Assembly: GCA_934045905.1 (NCBI GenBank)
Contig: OW203767.1
Span: 26,358,785 to 26,422,784 of the forward strand
Length of the DNA: 64,000 bases
Direction: 5' to 3'
Source: Leuctra nigra
Taxonomy: Eukaryota; Arthropoda; Insecta; Plecoptera; Leuctridae
The number at the start of each line of letters is the position of its first letter. The stretch's first letter is position 1. Both the position numbers and the translations under genes were made by a program. This document shows positions 36,791 to 48,599 of the stretch, piece after piece. The notes beneath the pieces were generated by a model. The model was not told the origin of the DNA, made no database searches, and saw only the letters and a list, made by a program, of their open reading frames with translations.

Positions 36791-37336
36791 TATAATGAAT
36801 TATCTTATGGACAAAATCATGATATTATATATGGAAACCGTCTAATGCTCAAAGTGCAATACATAGAGTATGATCTCTAATGTGCCATGGAAAAGTGAAG
36901 ATAGTGATAAAACAATAGACTTAGTAAAAATGTTGCATGAATTAGTGCTATAACACAGAGCTAAATTCATACTTTCTGTGCCAGCTAAGTAAGATACGTA
37001 AATAGCTTTAAAATCTCAGATAAACTTAGCTGAGCACTTTCGGAGTAGAATTTGTATACAAGAAACTTCTATTCAAACTAAGATGTCAACAACTTTTTTC
37101 CAAAATGGCCATACATGCTACATCTGACTAGGTTTGTCCAAATTGGATTTGTGCAATCTGGTTTAGAGGTAGATTTGACATTTTAAATCTTTTGTACTTT
37201 GTACTTTACTGACTTGTAGGTACACAAGGAAAATAGATATTTATGTTTAGTATTTAGTGGCCTATTACACTTACAGTATTAAAAATGTATGTTCATATTA
37301 TTTGCATATCATGTTATGCTGACCAAAGATGCAAGA

Positions 37337-37342
37337 AATAAA
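37337..37342 (+). terminator. Poly(A) signal of the sulfotransferase gene
   Basis: AATAAA 547 bp after the stop codon, the first clear match downstream, followed within 50 bp by a T/G-containing stretch. Confidence 0.5.
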
Positions 37343-37464
37343 TTATAGATGATGAATGGTGAACTTTAACAAAAGTGTATAATGTATAAATTTCCTCTCA
37401 TTTTATCCTCCTGCATCAATCTTCCCCTTCTTCAATGTTTTTATCTGTGTATTTTTTTTAGATA

Positions 37465-38370
37465 TTTTTGAGCGAGCGAAGCAAGCGTCTCCTTTTGGCT
37501 CCTTTGGCACGGACCTCTCTTTTTTTTTTGTTTTTTTTTGTTTTTGTTTTTGTTTTTGGCTGCTAATAGCCGATACACAGGTCGCACCGTTTCACCGATC
37601 GATCTGAAATTTTGCACACATGTAAAACCAACCTTCTCTGTTTGCATACCCTAATTTTTTTGAAATCCATTCATTGGTTGAAATTTAAATAAACATCTCC
37701 TGATAGGCCGAAAAATGAAAATGGACTTCGACAAATGTGATCGACCTTATATTTTGCATGGTCATTAACACCAACATTGTCTCTTATTTTACAAATTTTC
37801 AGCCAAATCCTCCCATTGGTTAAAATTTAAAAAAATATTTCATGTACTTTTTGAAATTTAAACCAGAACCGTTTGACCGATCATTTTAAAATTTTGCATG
37901 GTCATCGGGTCCAACATTATCTGTATTTTTGACAATTTTCAGACTAAACTGTGTTTAAATTCAAAAGTTATCGACAGTTTAAGGATATTTTGCGTGTTGG
38001 CTATCATATTTCTCGAATGTCATATTTCACGGAATCTTTGAATCTTCACTTCAAAGTTGTTAGAGCAGAAACTTTCAAACGTATTATGAAACTGATATGA
38101 CCGTTTAACATTTTTTTGAACGAGATCCTGTGATTTTTGGAAATTAACAAGGAATCGTTCAATCATAAAGGTTCAATCGATCAACTTAAAACTTTGCGTG
38201 GTTATTGGGACCAATATTTTAGGAATTGTTGGAGATTTTCATACAAATCTGTGACGAAATTCAAGAATTATTGGCTTTTAAGGACATTTTCGATAAACAT
38301 AATTTCGGTTCGAGGTGTTGCGCGTTATCCGTGCTCGCTCATCAACGCGTTACTCAGAGCGTTTTCCTAG
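37465..38370 (+). repeat. Dispersed repeat family R1, copy 2
   Basis: Plus-strand copy of the family at 23637-24495. It starts GAGCGAGCGAAGCAAGCG, has an enlarged T-rich block, repeated GAAATTTTGCACACATG and AAATTTTGCATGGTCAT modules, and ends GTGCTCGCTCATCAACGCGT then GAGCGTTTTCCTAGT. Confidence 0.78.
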
Positions 38371-38401
38371 TATCTAGACACTTATACATACTAAACAAAC
38401 A

Positions 38402-38556
38402 TTGCAAACATTAGATTGCAAACATTGCAAACATTGCAAACATTGCAAACATTGCAAACATTGCAAACATTGCAAACATTTGCAACATTGCAACATTGCA
38501 ACATTTGCAACATTTGCAATGCAAACATTGCAAACATTGCAAACATTGCAAACATT
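38402..38556. repeat. Tandem GCAAACATT array
   Basis: About fifteen units of a 9-10 bp motif (GCAAACATT, with variants GCAACATT). Simple satellite-like expansion; not CRISPR, as there are no spacers. Confidence 0.9.
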
Positions 38557-38832
38557 AGATAGACACTAATAAAGTGTCACTAATTGTATTACGATCCTAC
38601 ATTGTCAACACTTTGTACAAAATGAACATGAATTAGTGAAACTGAATCAAGGATACTTTCTGAAACATTGTCATTGAGTATATATTCCAATGACATTGTC
38701 ATTGTCATTGTCATAGATAGACACTAATAAAGTGTCACTAATTGTATTACGATCCTACATTGTCAACACTTTGTACAAAATGAACATGAATTAGTGAAAC
38801 TGAATCAAGGATACTTTCTGAAACATTGTCAT
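38557..38832. repeat. 118-bp direct duplication
   Basis: 38557-38674 and 38715-38832 are essentially identical, separated by 40 bp ending in ATTGTCATTGTCAT repeats. Identity suggests a recent local duplication, or an assembly effect, next to the GCAAACATT array. Confidence 0.88.
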
Positions 38833-38849
38833 GCGTGCAACAAGTTTAA

Positions 38850-39110
38850 ACTTTCGTCCCATTTCAGTGATTGGTTAATCAGCTAGCCATCACAGGATTG
38901 GTTGAAAATCAACTTCCGGTAGGAAGAAACCTTGACGACGACCTTGACAAAACTGTTTTATCGACTCAGTCCAGAATGGTCCAGAAATGGCTGTCGTGTG
39001 ATTTTGTTGATCGACGAAACGTCATTTCAAAACAAAAATGCTAGTAAATACAAGAATATTACAATTTATCATCATACCTAGCTGTATGAAATATGAAATT
39101 TAATTTAAAA
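38850..39110 (+). promoter_or_regulatory. Promoter and non-coding exon 1 of the TMEM248 homologue
   Basis: ACTTCCGGT near 38910 is an ETS/GABP-type site typical of housekeeping promoters. A donor GTAAGT at 39111 matches the acceptor CTTGCAG at 39255, giving a short non-coding first exon ending at 39110. The transcription start itself is not defined. Confidence 0.5.
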
Positions 39111-39255
39111 GTAAGTAGTTCAAATATTATTACGCACACTTTACGTCAGTTATTTTTTTATAGTTTTGTCATGTATTTTCATTTGATTTCACTATCAGTG
39201 GCTATGACCTGTCATTAGAACACATAATTCAATTAACCAAGTATTCATCTTGCAG

Positions 39256-39447
39256 GTAACAACGTGATTCTATAGCGCTACCGGTATGGGATTTGGTTCA
39301 CCACTTGGCAATCTCAAGGGGTTTGCACTCAGCCGGCCACCCTTAGTCGTATTCACCCTATGTCTCGCTACTTTTGCTATAACAACGTTGTCCTTAGCTT
39401 ACTTCGTTAGGAATGATGACTCGATACCTAATACAGACATGCGACTT
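39256..39447 (+). CDS. TMEM248 homologue: TMEM248 exon 2 (start codon 39286)
   Basis: Acceptor CTTGCAG, donor GTAAGT at 39448. A 30-bp 5' UTR and residues 1-54 including TM1. Confidence 0.9.
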
Positions 39448-42400
39448 GTAAGTATAATGTTCATTGACTTGTAAAAAGTTCATAACCATTAGCCAACCTA
39501 CCTCCTACCTACCTCTGTAATGAATCAAAATAAATAACTGATTATGTTTCATTGTCTTAGGATTGGAAAATGTTTCTGAAGCACTTAAGTGGCCTTGAAC
39601 TCTGTGTAACTCCCAATGAGACGCTTGCACAGCATCGAGTGCCAAATATAAGTCGATTAATGGACGACGTCGATGATAGTTACGGCAACATTTCAGTTGC
39701 TGTGACAGCATCATTAAGCCTTGTCCATTACTTTCGAAGTACACAGTTTCACAATGTCACAAACATTGCTGGAATCCTGCCACTGGGAGGTGAGAAACCA
39801 TCGTTCTTAAATAAAGTTGATCGAAGTGAATGACTCTGATCTTAATTGTTTTTTGTCTAATGTTTCAGATTGGAGCAGCATTTGTTTCTCTGTGATGGAT
39901 TCTTCACTGAATGTCACATTCTCAATCCCTCAAAATGTGACAATATCTCAAGACATTTGCGTGACTTTCTCTGGACCTCGATCTTTACTTCCAGTTACAA
40001 GCTCTCCGCCATTGTGTACCCCATCCTATGTACGTATGCAAAATCATTATTAAAATAAAGTAAACTGAGCTGCCTTTCCATGCCTGCGCTGTCGCGTGAA
40101 TTTTCTCGCTGTGCAACCTATTCGCAGTGAAGAGAACCTTCCGTGCAGGTAGATGCTGATTGATCAGAATTGTAATACTGGTCAGAGAGCACATGAACTA
40201 TTACGTCGGTGCCCGGTAAAATCATAGTACTAGGCAACGCATAACAACGTTCAGGTAGAAGAGTTGATGGCTGTAAGGTTTGATGCAGGTACAACCTATG
40301 CTGTATGGTCAGAGCCAGTTGTTTGTGGTGATAAAAAAAGCCAAAATTCGTTTTTAACATTCCCAAAATCGTGAATTGGTGGTGATAATTATGTTGATTT
40401 TCGCGATTGGTGGTGAAATGGGGGAAAATTTGATATTTGTAATAATATAAACAGATAATAAAGTATGAAATATGCCGCGCGAAGGAGCGGCAATACTCAA
40501 CCAATACTTTGAGTATGCGTCATTCCATGCTCAGCAGCCAACCAGCTGGCCCCATATACACTCTTTGGCTGGCACTGACAGCTGACTTACAAAGAAAACA
40601 GTTTGATTCTTTCTATTTCGTGGTACTTTAGACACAGATCGAGGAAATTTTTGTGCAATATATACTCGGAATCGGAAAATGTTGCAAAACACATAGGTTT
40701 GGGACAAAATCGCGTGAAATCGCGAAATCGCGTCAAAACACAAATTTCGCGAAAATTCGCGAGAAAAAGATACATACATTTGGAATCAGGAGTGTATAAA
40801 ACGTAAAGATATGACAGAAACATCATGTTTCTAAACATTTCGCGTTTATCGCGGAAACCATAAACAACTGGCCCTGTGTATGGTCAAGCACAGTCTGTGA
40901 CAAAACCATTGTGATTTGTGAATGTCGCAGAATAACAAAGTTAGGGTTGCCGGTTGCCAACCGCCCGGATCTTATCCGGAAACTCCAGAATTGGACAACT
41001 TTGTCCGGATGCCGGAATTAGGTACCTAACTCATTCCGGAGAGCATAGTGTCCGGAATTGTTGAAAATCTAAAACTTACAATTCAATTCAATAATCATTG
41101 AATAAATAAAATTTTCAAATGAAATTCAAGACGTTATATTCTAGAATTGAATTGTGCAGGAGAAATTTTCAAAGTTACCATATCAAATTGCCAAAGATTG
41201 TAGTCCAGAATGCATGAAAATGGCCCAAATTCCCTTTTGAAATTTATAATTTTCCCGGGCCGATATAGGGCCCTGACCCCAATGACCTATTATACTCTAG
41301 ACAAATTCAGTTGCGCGGGAAGTGAAGCCTCGCGTAAGTCACGTGATGGCTGGACTGCTGCAAAGCGAATAGCCCAGCAAACACAGAATTAAAATCGGCA
41401 TTTGTTACATCGGTCTTATAATCAGCTGAAAATTTACACACTTATTCTAAACCATGTTACCACTACACCAAAGTTTTTTCAACAAGAAACTTTTTCCGGA
41501 AGTTGGTAAAAAAAATAAAAAGAATGACAATTTATCAAAACAATAAAATTTACAATATACAATTGATTTACTTTGAAAGTACGCATCATAAAATTATAAA
41601 ATAAATACGGGTTAAAGGTAGTAGATTAATAAAAAGGTATATACAAAAGTGAAGTCTCAAAACTGTTCAATTTTAATTTTGTAGTCATATAAAGTAAAAA
41701 ATTATCAGAATAGTCCAAAAACGTTTCGGAGACCTTTCCGAAAATGTTAAAGCGACAACCCCCCATTTTTATTCACTTACTATCAAGAACACAGTACCAG
41801 GATGTTTTACATACTTTTGTCAAGTTTATTGGAGCAAAATAAAGGTGTCAAACTGAATTGCAGAGCTATGTATTACAAAGCGCGCGTCTTCTGTTGGCCG
41901 GTCATCACTTGGTACAGCGCATATCTCTGTCTCTGTCTGACTCACGGCATCTGTCTCACTCACACGCCAGCTGGCCGGCTTCACTCGCTCCCGTGTACTG
42001 GTATTATATTGCGCCGTCTACTGAAAGTATTAATAGGTCATTGCCTGACCCCCATGTTACTGTGGGTCCTCCCCCCAGACCTCCCATTGATTCCGTGCGA
42101 GACCGTCTTTTCATACGCATGCGCTTTTTTCGCAAAATACCGTTTTTAGGAAACCTTTTTACCCAAGATTTTTAGAGCTGCAATGACCAGAATTAGATTT
42201 TTGTAAAGTTGGCAACTCTACCCTCAGTTGCACGGTGAATGATGGGAAGATTCCCAACTAGGTCATGACAGCCACTTATCTAGATATGTAGTAGCATAAA
42301 AATGAAACATAGAAACTTGCCTCTCTCGTGATAGATTGGAGGTGGCGGTGTCAACGCTCGCCTTGAGAGTCGACCGAGGGTGGGGGAGGAGCTTGGAGAG

Positions 42401-43913
42401 AGAGTGGATGATGATTGGTGCTCGTCCGGAGCGGTTATGAAGATGGATTACAGCTCCAATCCTGATCTCAACGTACTGTTGACTATGGTATGTATTCTGG
42501 AATGGGGAGATCAATGTTTATACAGTTCACACTGTTTGCTCTTTAACACCAGAGAGCATTTGCATTTTGTAGAAAACATTTTCTTTTTAACAAAACAATA
42601 AGAAGAACATCTCTAGAGTTTTCTCTCTCCAAGCATCTACACATTTTGATGTGATTTTAAAGCCGTTGTTCCTCTAAACACAAATCCCATACCTCCTATT
42701 GTATCTTAGCTTTCAAGATAATTGAAAACTGTCATGAGGTTTGAACTAGTAGTACTACAGATACACAGTATTAAAATCAAGTGGTTATCGTCATAATGTT
42801 CAAGAGATTAATTTAAATATCAAGCGAGATGGAATAGACCAAAACATAAACTAAACGCGCATGCCCAATCCGCCATTTTCTCTTCCAGCTATGTGTGACA
42901 TTCAGTCAAGGCACTTATATGTCAATCGTATAACGATAGTTCAGTAAAAGTTATAATTACATCGCGAAATAACAGAAATTGATGCTTACCTCAGTGTCAA
43001 ATTCAAATACAATCGGCATATTTCATTTCAGCACATATTCATACACATTCTTGTGAACACTAAATGTCTATTCACCAAAATCACTATTTGACAAACGCAT
43101 TTTTTTATCACGGTCTTCTGAACCGTTCCCTTTCTGAATGAGCTCATTCAGAAAAGTTTCAGAAAGCCGTGATAAAAAAAATGCGATATGTCAAATGGTG
43201 ATTTTGGTGAATATACATCTAGTTTTCACAAGAATGTGTATGAATATGTGCTGAAATGAAATATGCCGATTGTATTTGAATGTTGATACTGAGGTAAGCA
43301 TCAATTTCTGTTATTTCGCGATGTAATTATAACTTTTACTGAACTCATTAAGATTGGCATTTAAGTGACTTGGAACATGCGCACTAAAGAGTGGTCACAC
43401 ATAGTGACACGCCCTTTTTTAGTTCGCTTTGAGGGCGCCACTAGTTTATGTTTTGGTCTATTTGTATACAATCTCAATCTCGTCTCAAAAGTTTGAGATT
43501 CACATAATTTACGTAAACTTGACACGCTGGAGTATTGGAGGGAAATAAATGCTACATTTTGTTCCAACCTTAGAAGGTGTCTTTGTTCTGATTGTAAAAC
43601 CAATGTTCGTTTTTTTTACGATAGGGTCTTGTCTATTGTGAACGAGAACAATGGCACTTTCTAAGTTTCAGACAAACTGCAGTGACATGAAAAATAAAAA
43701 TAGATGCACACAAATCTTCTGCTACTTCTCGTCTGTTAAATTCTGACCTTGTTTCGTCCTGCACAGCGCGATCGTTCTCTGATCAACCTTCACCTGGTCC
43801 ACACGTCGTACTTCCTCTTCTTCATGGCCATCACGCTCGTGTGCTACGCGCTCATCAAGGGCAAGCACGTGAAGCAGAAGACAAGCGCGGACAAGATCCC
43901 TCTAGATCTGTGA
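39256..43913 (+). CDS. TMEM248 homologue: TMEM248 homologue (5 coding exons, 283 aa)
   Basis: A two-pass membrane protein of unknown biochemical role. Coding exons 39286-39447, 39561-39789, 39869-40029, 42335-42487 and 43767-43913 join in frame with GT-AG junctions. The N-terminus (LGNLKGFALSRPPLVVF) and the end (RDRSLINLHLVHTSYFLFF, then LIKGK) closely match vertebrate TMEM248, with TM1 at about 19-40 and TM2 at about 247-266 and an extracytosolic loop between them with several N-x-T/S sites. Human TMEM248 is about 314 residues; the loop is shorter here. The start ATG at 39286 follows a 30-bp leader in the exon. AATAAA at 44543-44548 fits the 3' end. Confidence 0.93.
39561..39789 (+). CDS. 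TMEM248 homologue: TMEM248 exon 3
   Basis: Acceptor TTGTCTTAG, donor GTGAGA at 39790. Residues 55-131: DWKMFLKHLSGLELCV matches the DWNTFLLRFNDLDLCV region of the human protein. Contains NET, NIS and NVT glycosylation sites. Confidence 0.9.
39869..40029 (+). CDS. TMEM248 homologue: TMEM248 exon 4
   Basis: Acceptor AATGTTTCAG, donor GTACGT at 40030. Residues 131-184, luminal loop with FTFT-like LNVTFSIP and the PVTSSPPLCTPSY segment equivalent to human PVTVQPPHCVP. Confidence 0.88.
40310..40876. mobile_element. hAT-type element in TMEM248 intron 4
   Basis: Ends CAGAGCCAGTTGTTTGTGG and CCATAAACAACTGGCCCTG are 19-bp inverted repeats with two differences, flanked by the exact 8-bp duplication TGTATGGT (40302-40309, 40877-40884). 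Interior has TCGCG-rich sub-terminal repeats. 567 bp, no ORF. Confidence 0.9.
40942..42230. other. Rest of TMEM248 intron 4
   Basis: TTGCCGGTTGCC/TCCGGA-rich DNA near 40950-41060, a CCCGGGCC patch near 41255 and a GTCCTCCCCCCAGACCTCCC block near 42060 look like pieces of further DNA elements, but I found no matching target duplication. Confidence 0.35.
42335..42487 (+). CDS. TMEM248 homologue: TMEM248 exon 5
   Basis: Acceptor TCGTGATAG (weaker pyrimidine tract), donor GTATGT at 42488. Residues 185-235: VNARLESRPRVG, WCSSGAVMKM and NPDLNVLL align with human WCYKGAIGKV and NPKLTVIV. Phase 0 both sides. Confidence 0.85.
42833..43462. repeat. Large foldback element in TMEM248 intron 5
   Basis: 630-bp palindrome with arms of roughly 270 bp: outer ends AATAGACCAAAACATAAACT and its complement, inner ends TTTTTTATCACGG and CCGTGATAAAAAA. 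The right arm carries a CTCF/insulator-like GGCGCCAC near 43435. A diverged half copy lies at 49590-49730. Confidence 0.88.
43767..43913 (+). CDS. TMEM248 homologue: TMEM248 exon 6 and stop
   Basis: Acceptor CCTGCACAG. Residues 236-283 with the second membrane segment and a basic tail ending in TGA at 43911-43913. The best conserved part of the protein. Confidence 0.93.
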   Translation, partial: RDRSLINLHLVHTSYFLFFMAITLVCYALIKGKHVKQKTSADKIPLDL

Positions 43914-45221
43914 ACTGATCAAGATACTACGTATTGTAAGCCATGCTGATATAGCCATTACCTCCTAGATGAGTGAAATGTAAGAGGGAGAGTGGATTTA
44001 ACTTGTTGACATGCTGACAGATGGTTTGGGGGTATGGCCACTTGATGGAACAATTGACGTTACCGAACTGCGGAATGATTTATGTTGTTGGGTTAGGAAT
44101 TATTGAGTGGAAGTAATATGAGCGATTTGAGGAAAACATGTGACCCAAAGAGTTGATTTTTACATTAAATTTGTTTTAAATAGTGATTATTTCATTGTAT
44201 AAAATTAGCGGTAAGATATCTAATCTATAAAAGATATCTAAATATCTAGATATTTCCGTTGTTTTGATAATTTTTCTAGCAGCAGACTTGAAACTAGATA
44301 TATTTTAATAATATAATTTTACCATCTGTGAAGTGAACAATGGAAGCTAAGATGTGGCACTGAATAGTAGTAGTGGTGTAAAGTACAATGTTTGTACTAC
44401 TCTCGAACAAGAAGGAGATGTTATAGAAGTAGGATGTACGTATTTTAAAGTATGTTTTCTGCTGCGAGATTGTTGGAGGTGTTGTGTAAATGTAGATTCT
44501 GAAATGTTGCTTGGAACTGAATGTGTGTAATGATATTGTTTAAATAAAGAATTATTTAGCAATTCGGACAGTATGGGTTTCATTTGCATAATTATAATCG
44601 ATTTTTTTTCTCAATAACTTCAATTTATTATCCTAGAGTAATTTCTATACCTCGGGGTAGGAGACCCATGTCCTTTTCTTGATTTTTAGTTGAGCTGTAG
44701 TCGAGCACCATCGATTGAAATTTGACAGAAGTCAACAAAATACAGTCTATTGAAATATTCTCTTATAAAATAACTTATCATTACAAATGTGATTGGATGA
44801 ATCAATCAATTAGACAGAATTACTGGATTTTGAACTCGCCTCTAGAATATTGAAGAATTCTTGTTTTACTCCTGAGTGGTAGGCAAATACACACTTTTAT
44901 GTTCCACTAGTTGCGGAATTCAAGGGGCACAGGAAATCTTACCACGGCAGATCGACCTACGAGAATACCGAAAGGCGCAGAATCCCCCTGATTGAGAATC
45001 GAATTCGAAACTAATGAAGTAACAGTTGAAAAACAGATTAAACCAGACGAAATTACCATGCTTGATGAATTGATTTGAAGTTACATTGTAGGAATTAGGT
45101 TATTTGGAAATTTGGTGTATTAGGTTTTTCTTACTATTCTATTTTCCGAAATACAATTCTTGTTTTCTGGGCCTATAGTAGTTTATCGTCGAAAACTGAC
45201 TAAAATATTACTCTTCGATGG
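43914..45221. other. TMEM248 3' UTR and downstream DNA
   Basis: The poly(A) signal AATAAA at 44543-44548 is followed by AT-rich intergenic DNA without ORFs or paired repeats. Confidence 0.5.
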
Positions 45222-46780
45222 GCCATATTTCCCAAACGATAAGATTTAGAGAAAAGAACGCTCAGAGAGCTTTTTGTGTTCATTTAGGATTAGCCCAGTA
45301 ATTTAAAGTAAAAAAAGAGCTGAACCCACCACTAATTGCAACAGAAGGTTTCAATATATGAAACGATTCAAAAAAATGCCCTCTACAACATATCCAAAAT
45401 CCTCCCGAATCCGAGTGCCGGAAGTACTATTTAATCACTTTTTACGTTAATTTCTCATGTTAATTCCATTTCCAAAAAAAAAAAAAAAAAATTCATGTAA
45501 CTCCGATTTGGACGAAACTTGGCAGAATTTTTCGCCATTCTAAATGAACACAAATAGCTTTCTTAGCGTTTTCCTCTAAATCTCATCGTTTGGGAAATAT
45601 GGAGATATACACGTAACTAACCATATAGAACGAAAAAAATTCAAAAAAACTCAAACTACGAAAAACTTAAATTATACAATAACCTCCCTGAGATCATAAA
45701 AAACACATCTGACATAGATTGTTTTAAACATAAGTTAAAATTATTTCTAACAAAGGAGGCATTCTATTCCATTGAAGAATATTTGACATACAAGTGAGAT
45801 ATACCTACTAATAGTACCTAATAGGTAAACTACGCATTTATTGTATCAATGTAATTTATTGTTAAATGTACCCACCTATAGATATAATTTAATGAAGCAC
45901 ACCAGCTTGACTGTCTTAAAAATGTAAGAGTATGACCTGCTAAGTTAGATGATAGATAATTCTAACCTTGTTTTACTATCATTTATACTATTATTATTGT
46001 ACTGTTAATTTAGATGATAAATAATTATAACCTAGTTTCTCTATTATCTGAATAGGTAACACTAATCTAATATAACTATTATTAATATTACTACTATTAT
46101 TATTATTATTAATATAACTATTATATTTATTAATATTCCTTCCTTATAGGAAGGAATCTTTTCCTTATACCCTCATTACTGGAGTCCTCCAGGAGGGTCA
46201 CTGTCAACATGTAAATGTATGATGAATGGAAAATAAATCAATCAAATCAATCAAATTACAATCAAAGAGACCTAAATCGTCGTAAACTGCAGACTATAAA
46301 ATATTACTTTTCAATTGCCCATATTTCCCAAACGATGAGATTTAGAGAAAACGCTAAGAGAGCTATTTGTGTTCATTTAGAATGGCGTACAATTCTGCCA
46401 AGTTTCGTCAAAATCGGAGTTACTTACATGATTTTTTTTTGGACGATGGAATTAACACGGGAAATTAACTTAAAAAGTGATTAAAAAGTACTTCCGGCAC
46501 TCGGATTCGGGAGGATTTTGGATATGTTGTAGAGGGCATTTTTCTGAATCGATTCATGTATTGAAACCTTCTGTTGTAATTAGTGGTGGGTATAATCACA
46601 AAATTACTGGACTAGATGGTGAACAATTCTGCCAAGCTTCGTCAAAATCGGAAAAAAAGTTTTTTTGCAAGATGAAATTAACATGGGAAATTAAATTAAA
46701 CAGTGATTAAAAAGTACTTCCGGTTCGCGGATTTTGGCGGATTTTGGATATGTTGTAGAGGGCATTTTTCTGAAGACACC
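45222..46780. repeat. Complex foldback cluster interrupted by a LINE fragment
   Basis: 45222-45602 is a hairpin unit whose ends (CATATTTCCCAAACGAT and ATCGTTTGGGAAATATG) pair. A related unit starts at 46318 and includes a tandem duplication of about 155 bp (46390-46545 and 46621-46776). The LINE 3' fragment 45630-46256 lies between them. Confidence 0.75.
45630..46256 (+). mobile_element. 5'-truncated LINE, 3' end only
   Basis: 45654-45797 codes the last 47 residues of an ORF2 (LYNNLPEIIKN, CFKHKLKLFLTKEAFYSIEE) typical of CR1/Jockey-like reverse transcriptases. A 3' UTR of about 430 bp follows, ending in AATAAATCAATCAAATCAA-type tail repeats instead of poly(A). A dead-on-arrival insertion. 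Confidence 0.75.
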
Positions 46781-46844
46781 AAAAAACCAAATGTTGTGAT
46801 TTGTTTTGGGTAAATCTCTCAGTTGACTTGACTATACTAGAGTG

Positions 46845-46945
46845 AGACATGGAGATCGCTTGGACTGACTTCTGATGGTGCAATCTAACATTTTTCAGTC
46901 AATCAGATTTATTGGACGATCAATTTTAGTTGTGCCAAGTGTACC
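46845..46945 (-). repeat. MITE-B fragment
   Basis: Reverse-oriented partial copy: TCAGTCAATCAGATTTATTG and CAATTTTAGTTGTGCCAAGTG match the left end of MITE-B, while the other half is missing. Confidence 0.65.
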
Positions 46946-46992
46946 TACTGCATGGTGAGGGGGCAGGGAGCGGAAAGGGCTTGGTGGTAAGC

Positions 46993-47328
46993 GTGGCCTT
47001 GACGAGTTTTTTAATTGATTTTTATCAATATCTTTTTCCAGTGTAATTGTTAACAAAATAGGGCTATGGACGTGAATTCAGAACAGTTCAATGAAAATAA
47101 TTTCATAGTTTGAAATAAGTTATTAGTTTTCTTTTATTGTGTCCATCAGGTGTTTAGAACCCAAAAATTACTACATTTTCGGGTTCTGAACACCTGTTGG
47201 ACAAAATAAAACTAATAACTTATTTTCATTGAACTGTTCTGAATTCACGTCCATAGCCCTATTTTGTTAACAATTACACTGGAAAAAGATATTGATAATA
47301 ATCGATTAAAATACTCTTCAAGGTCAAA
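46993..47328. repeat. Foldback element, 336 bp
   Basis: Arms of about 150 bp: AATTGTTAACAAAATAGGGC and GAATTCAGAACAGTTCAATG are mirrored by their complements around a loop at about 47165-47190. Confidence 0.88.
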
Positions 47329-48480
47329 CTCACTACCCAGCCGTCTTAAGTGTAGGTATACATACAGATTTGCACTGGGCGCCAAAATCCCTATTTACGG
47401 CTCTGCGTATATCTAATAATGATGATACAATATGCAATGTAGAAATGTGTATGTTTTATATATTATTTCATATTATATTGAATCGTGTTATGATTTCAAT
47501 TGGCTTTTGTTTCTGTCTGTTAGGAAATTTCGATACGAGATATTGCACGTGCCGGTGCTCGCTTATCAACGCATTACACAGAGCGTTTCCCCCTGGTCTT
47601 GGTTACGCCAGTGGTTGCGGACGCTTGGTAGTCCATTTTACTCTTTCGACATTCCTCTACCTTTGACAAAGTAAATGGAAAAAAATTTTTTTTTTTTTTT
47701 TTTTTTTTTTAATAAATTGAAATGAATTGCTACTGGTTTTTCACATGATAGCTCTCCTTTCCGTCGCTGTTCTTCTTTGATGCCAGATGTCAATTGATTC
47801 CACGCCCAAAACCATCAAACCGAGGTGTTAAATCGCTGCTTACACAATAGCGTCACCACTTGTCATATTGAGCTGTTTCACACCCACATGCCAAGTGTAT
47901 AAAACGAATCTCTCCCAGCTGACATGGCTGTTCAGTCAATTGCATCGGGCATGCCTTTGAGGTGCCGCCATCGTCTTTCAGTGGCGATGTTAGGTGGAGG
48001 GGTGGAGGGAGGGGTGTGTTGACATTTACTCAGTGATGAGTCTGAATTATGATGTCATAGATAAAACAAATATTCACTATTTTTTTATTTTTAAGTCTAT
48101 TTCCCTTTCAACAGAATTTAAATTCTAAAAGGTGTAAATATTTTCTTCCAATATTTTGTTTTATCTCTTCCGTGATGTGTCATTTTAAAGTTATTGTTTG
48201 GTGCGCCGGCGGAAAGTTATTATCATTATTACGTAGCTAATTTCATTTGAAGGTAAGGGACACCTCTGACTCGATAATTTGAAATAAAATGTGGCATGGT
48301 CCATCAATATTATGATAATGAGCCTCACACCTACTTCAAAAAGGTGAAAGACATGATGAAATAATTAATTATAATACATAGGCAAAGTAGGTAGATATAT
48401 TATTTATCCATTCCATCGGAGTCTTATAGATATACCACGTTAACATAAAGAAGATTAAAAGTAGAATTGCGATGGTTGCT
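47329..48480. other. Intergenic DNA with repeat end and poly(T)
   Basis: 47535-47590 holds an isolated end of dispersed family R1 (GTGCTCGCTTATCAACGCAT). A 27-bp poly(T) run lies at 47685-47711. No gene seen. Confidence 0.45.
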
Positions 48481-48496
48481 ATTTAATTTGAAACCT

Positions 48497-48580
48497 ATCC
48501 GGCCGAGTTTGAATCCGGAACCTCTTAGTTGCCGGAAAGACAAGAACTCTACCAACAGGGCTACCCGGCCTACCGGATGG
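48497..48580 (-). repeat. tRNA-like sequence on the minus strand (SINE head)
   Basis: The minus strand reads GGGTAGCCCTGTTGGTAGAG (A-box like) and, 30 bases later, GGTTCCGGATTCAAACTC (B-box like), bounded by a CCGGAT inverted repeat. Looks like a tRNA-derived SINE promoter; the anticodon arm is not normal. Confidence 0.45.
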
Positions 48581-48599
48581 ACATTAGAAAAGTTTGAAA

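Noticed and set aside
38402..38556. Possible CRISPR array
   Set aside because: Contiguous 9-10 bp tandem units without spacers in a eukaryotic genome.
40942..42230. Element with TTGCCGGTTGCCAACC-like and TTGGCAACTC-like ends
   Set aside because: Short partial match, no target duplication; left as unclassified intron DNA.
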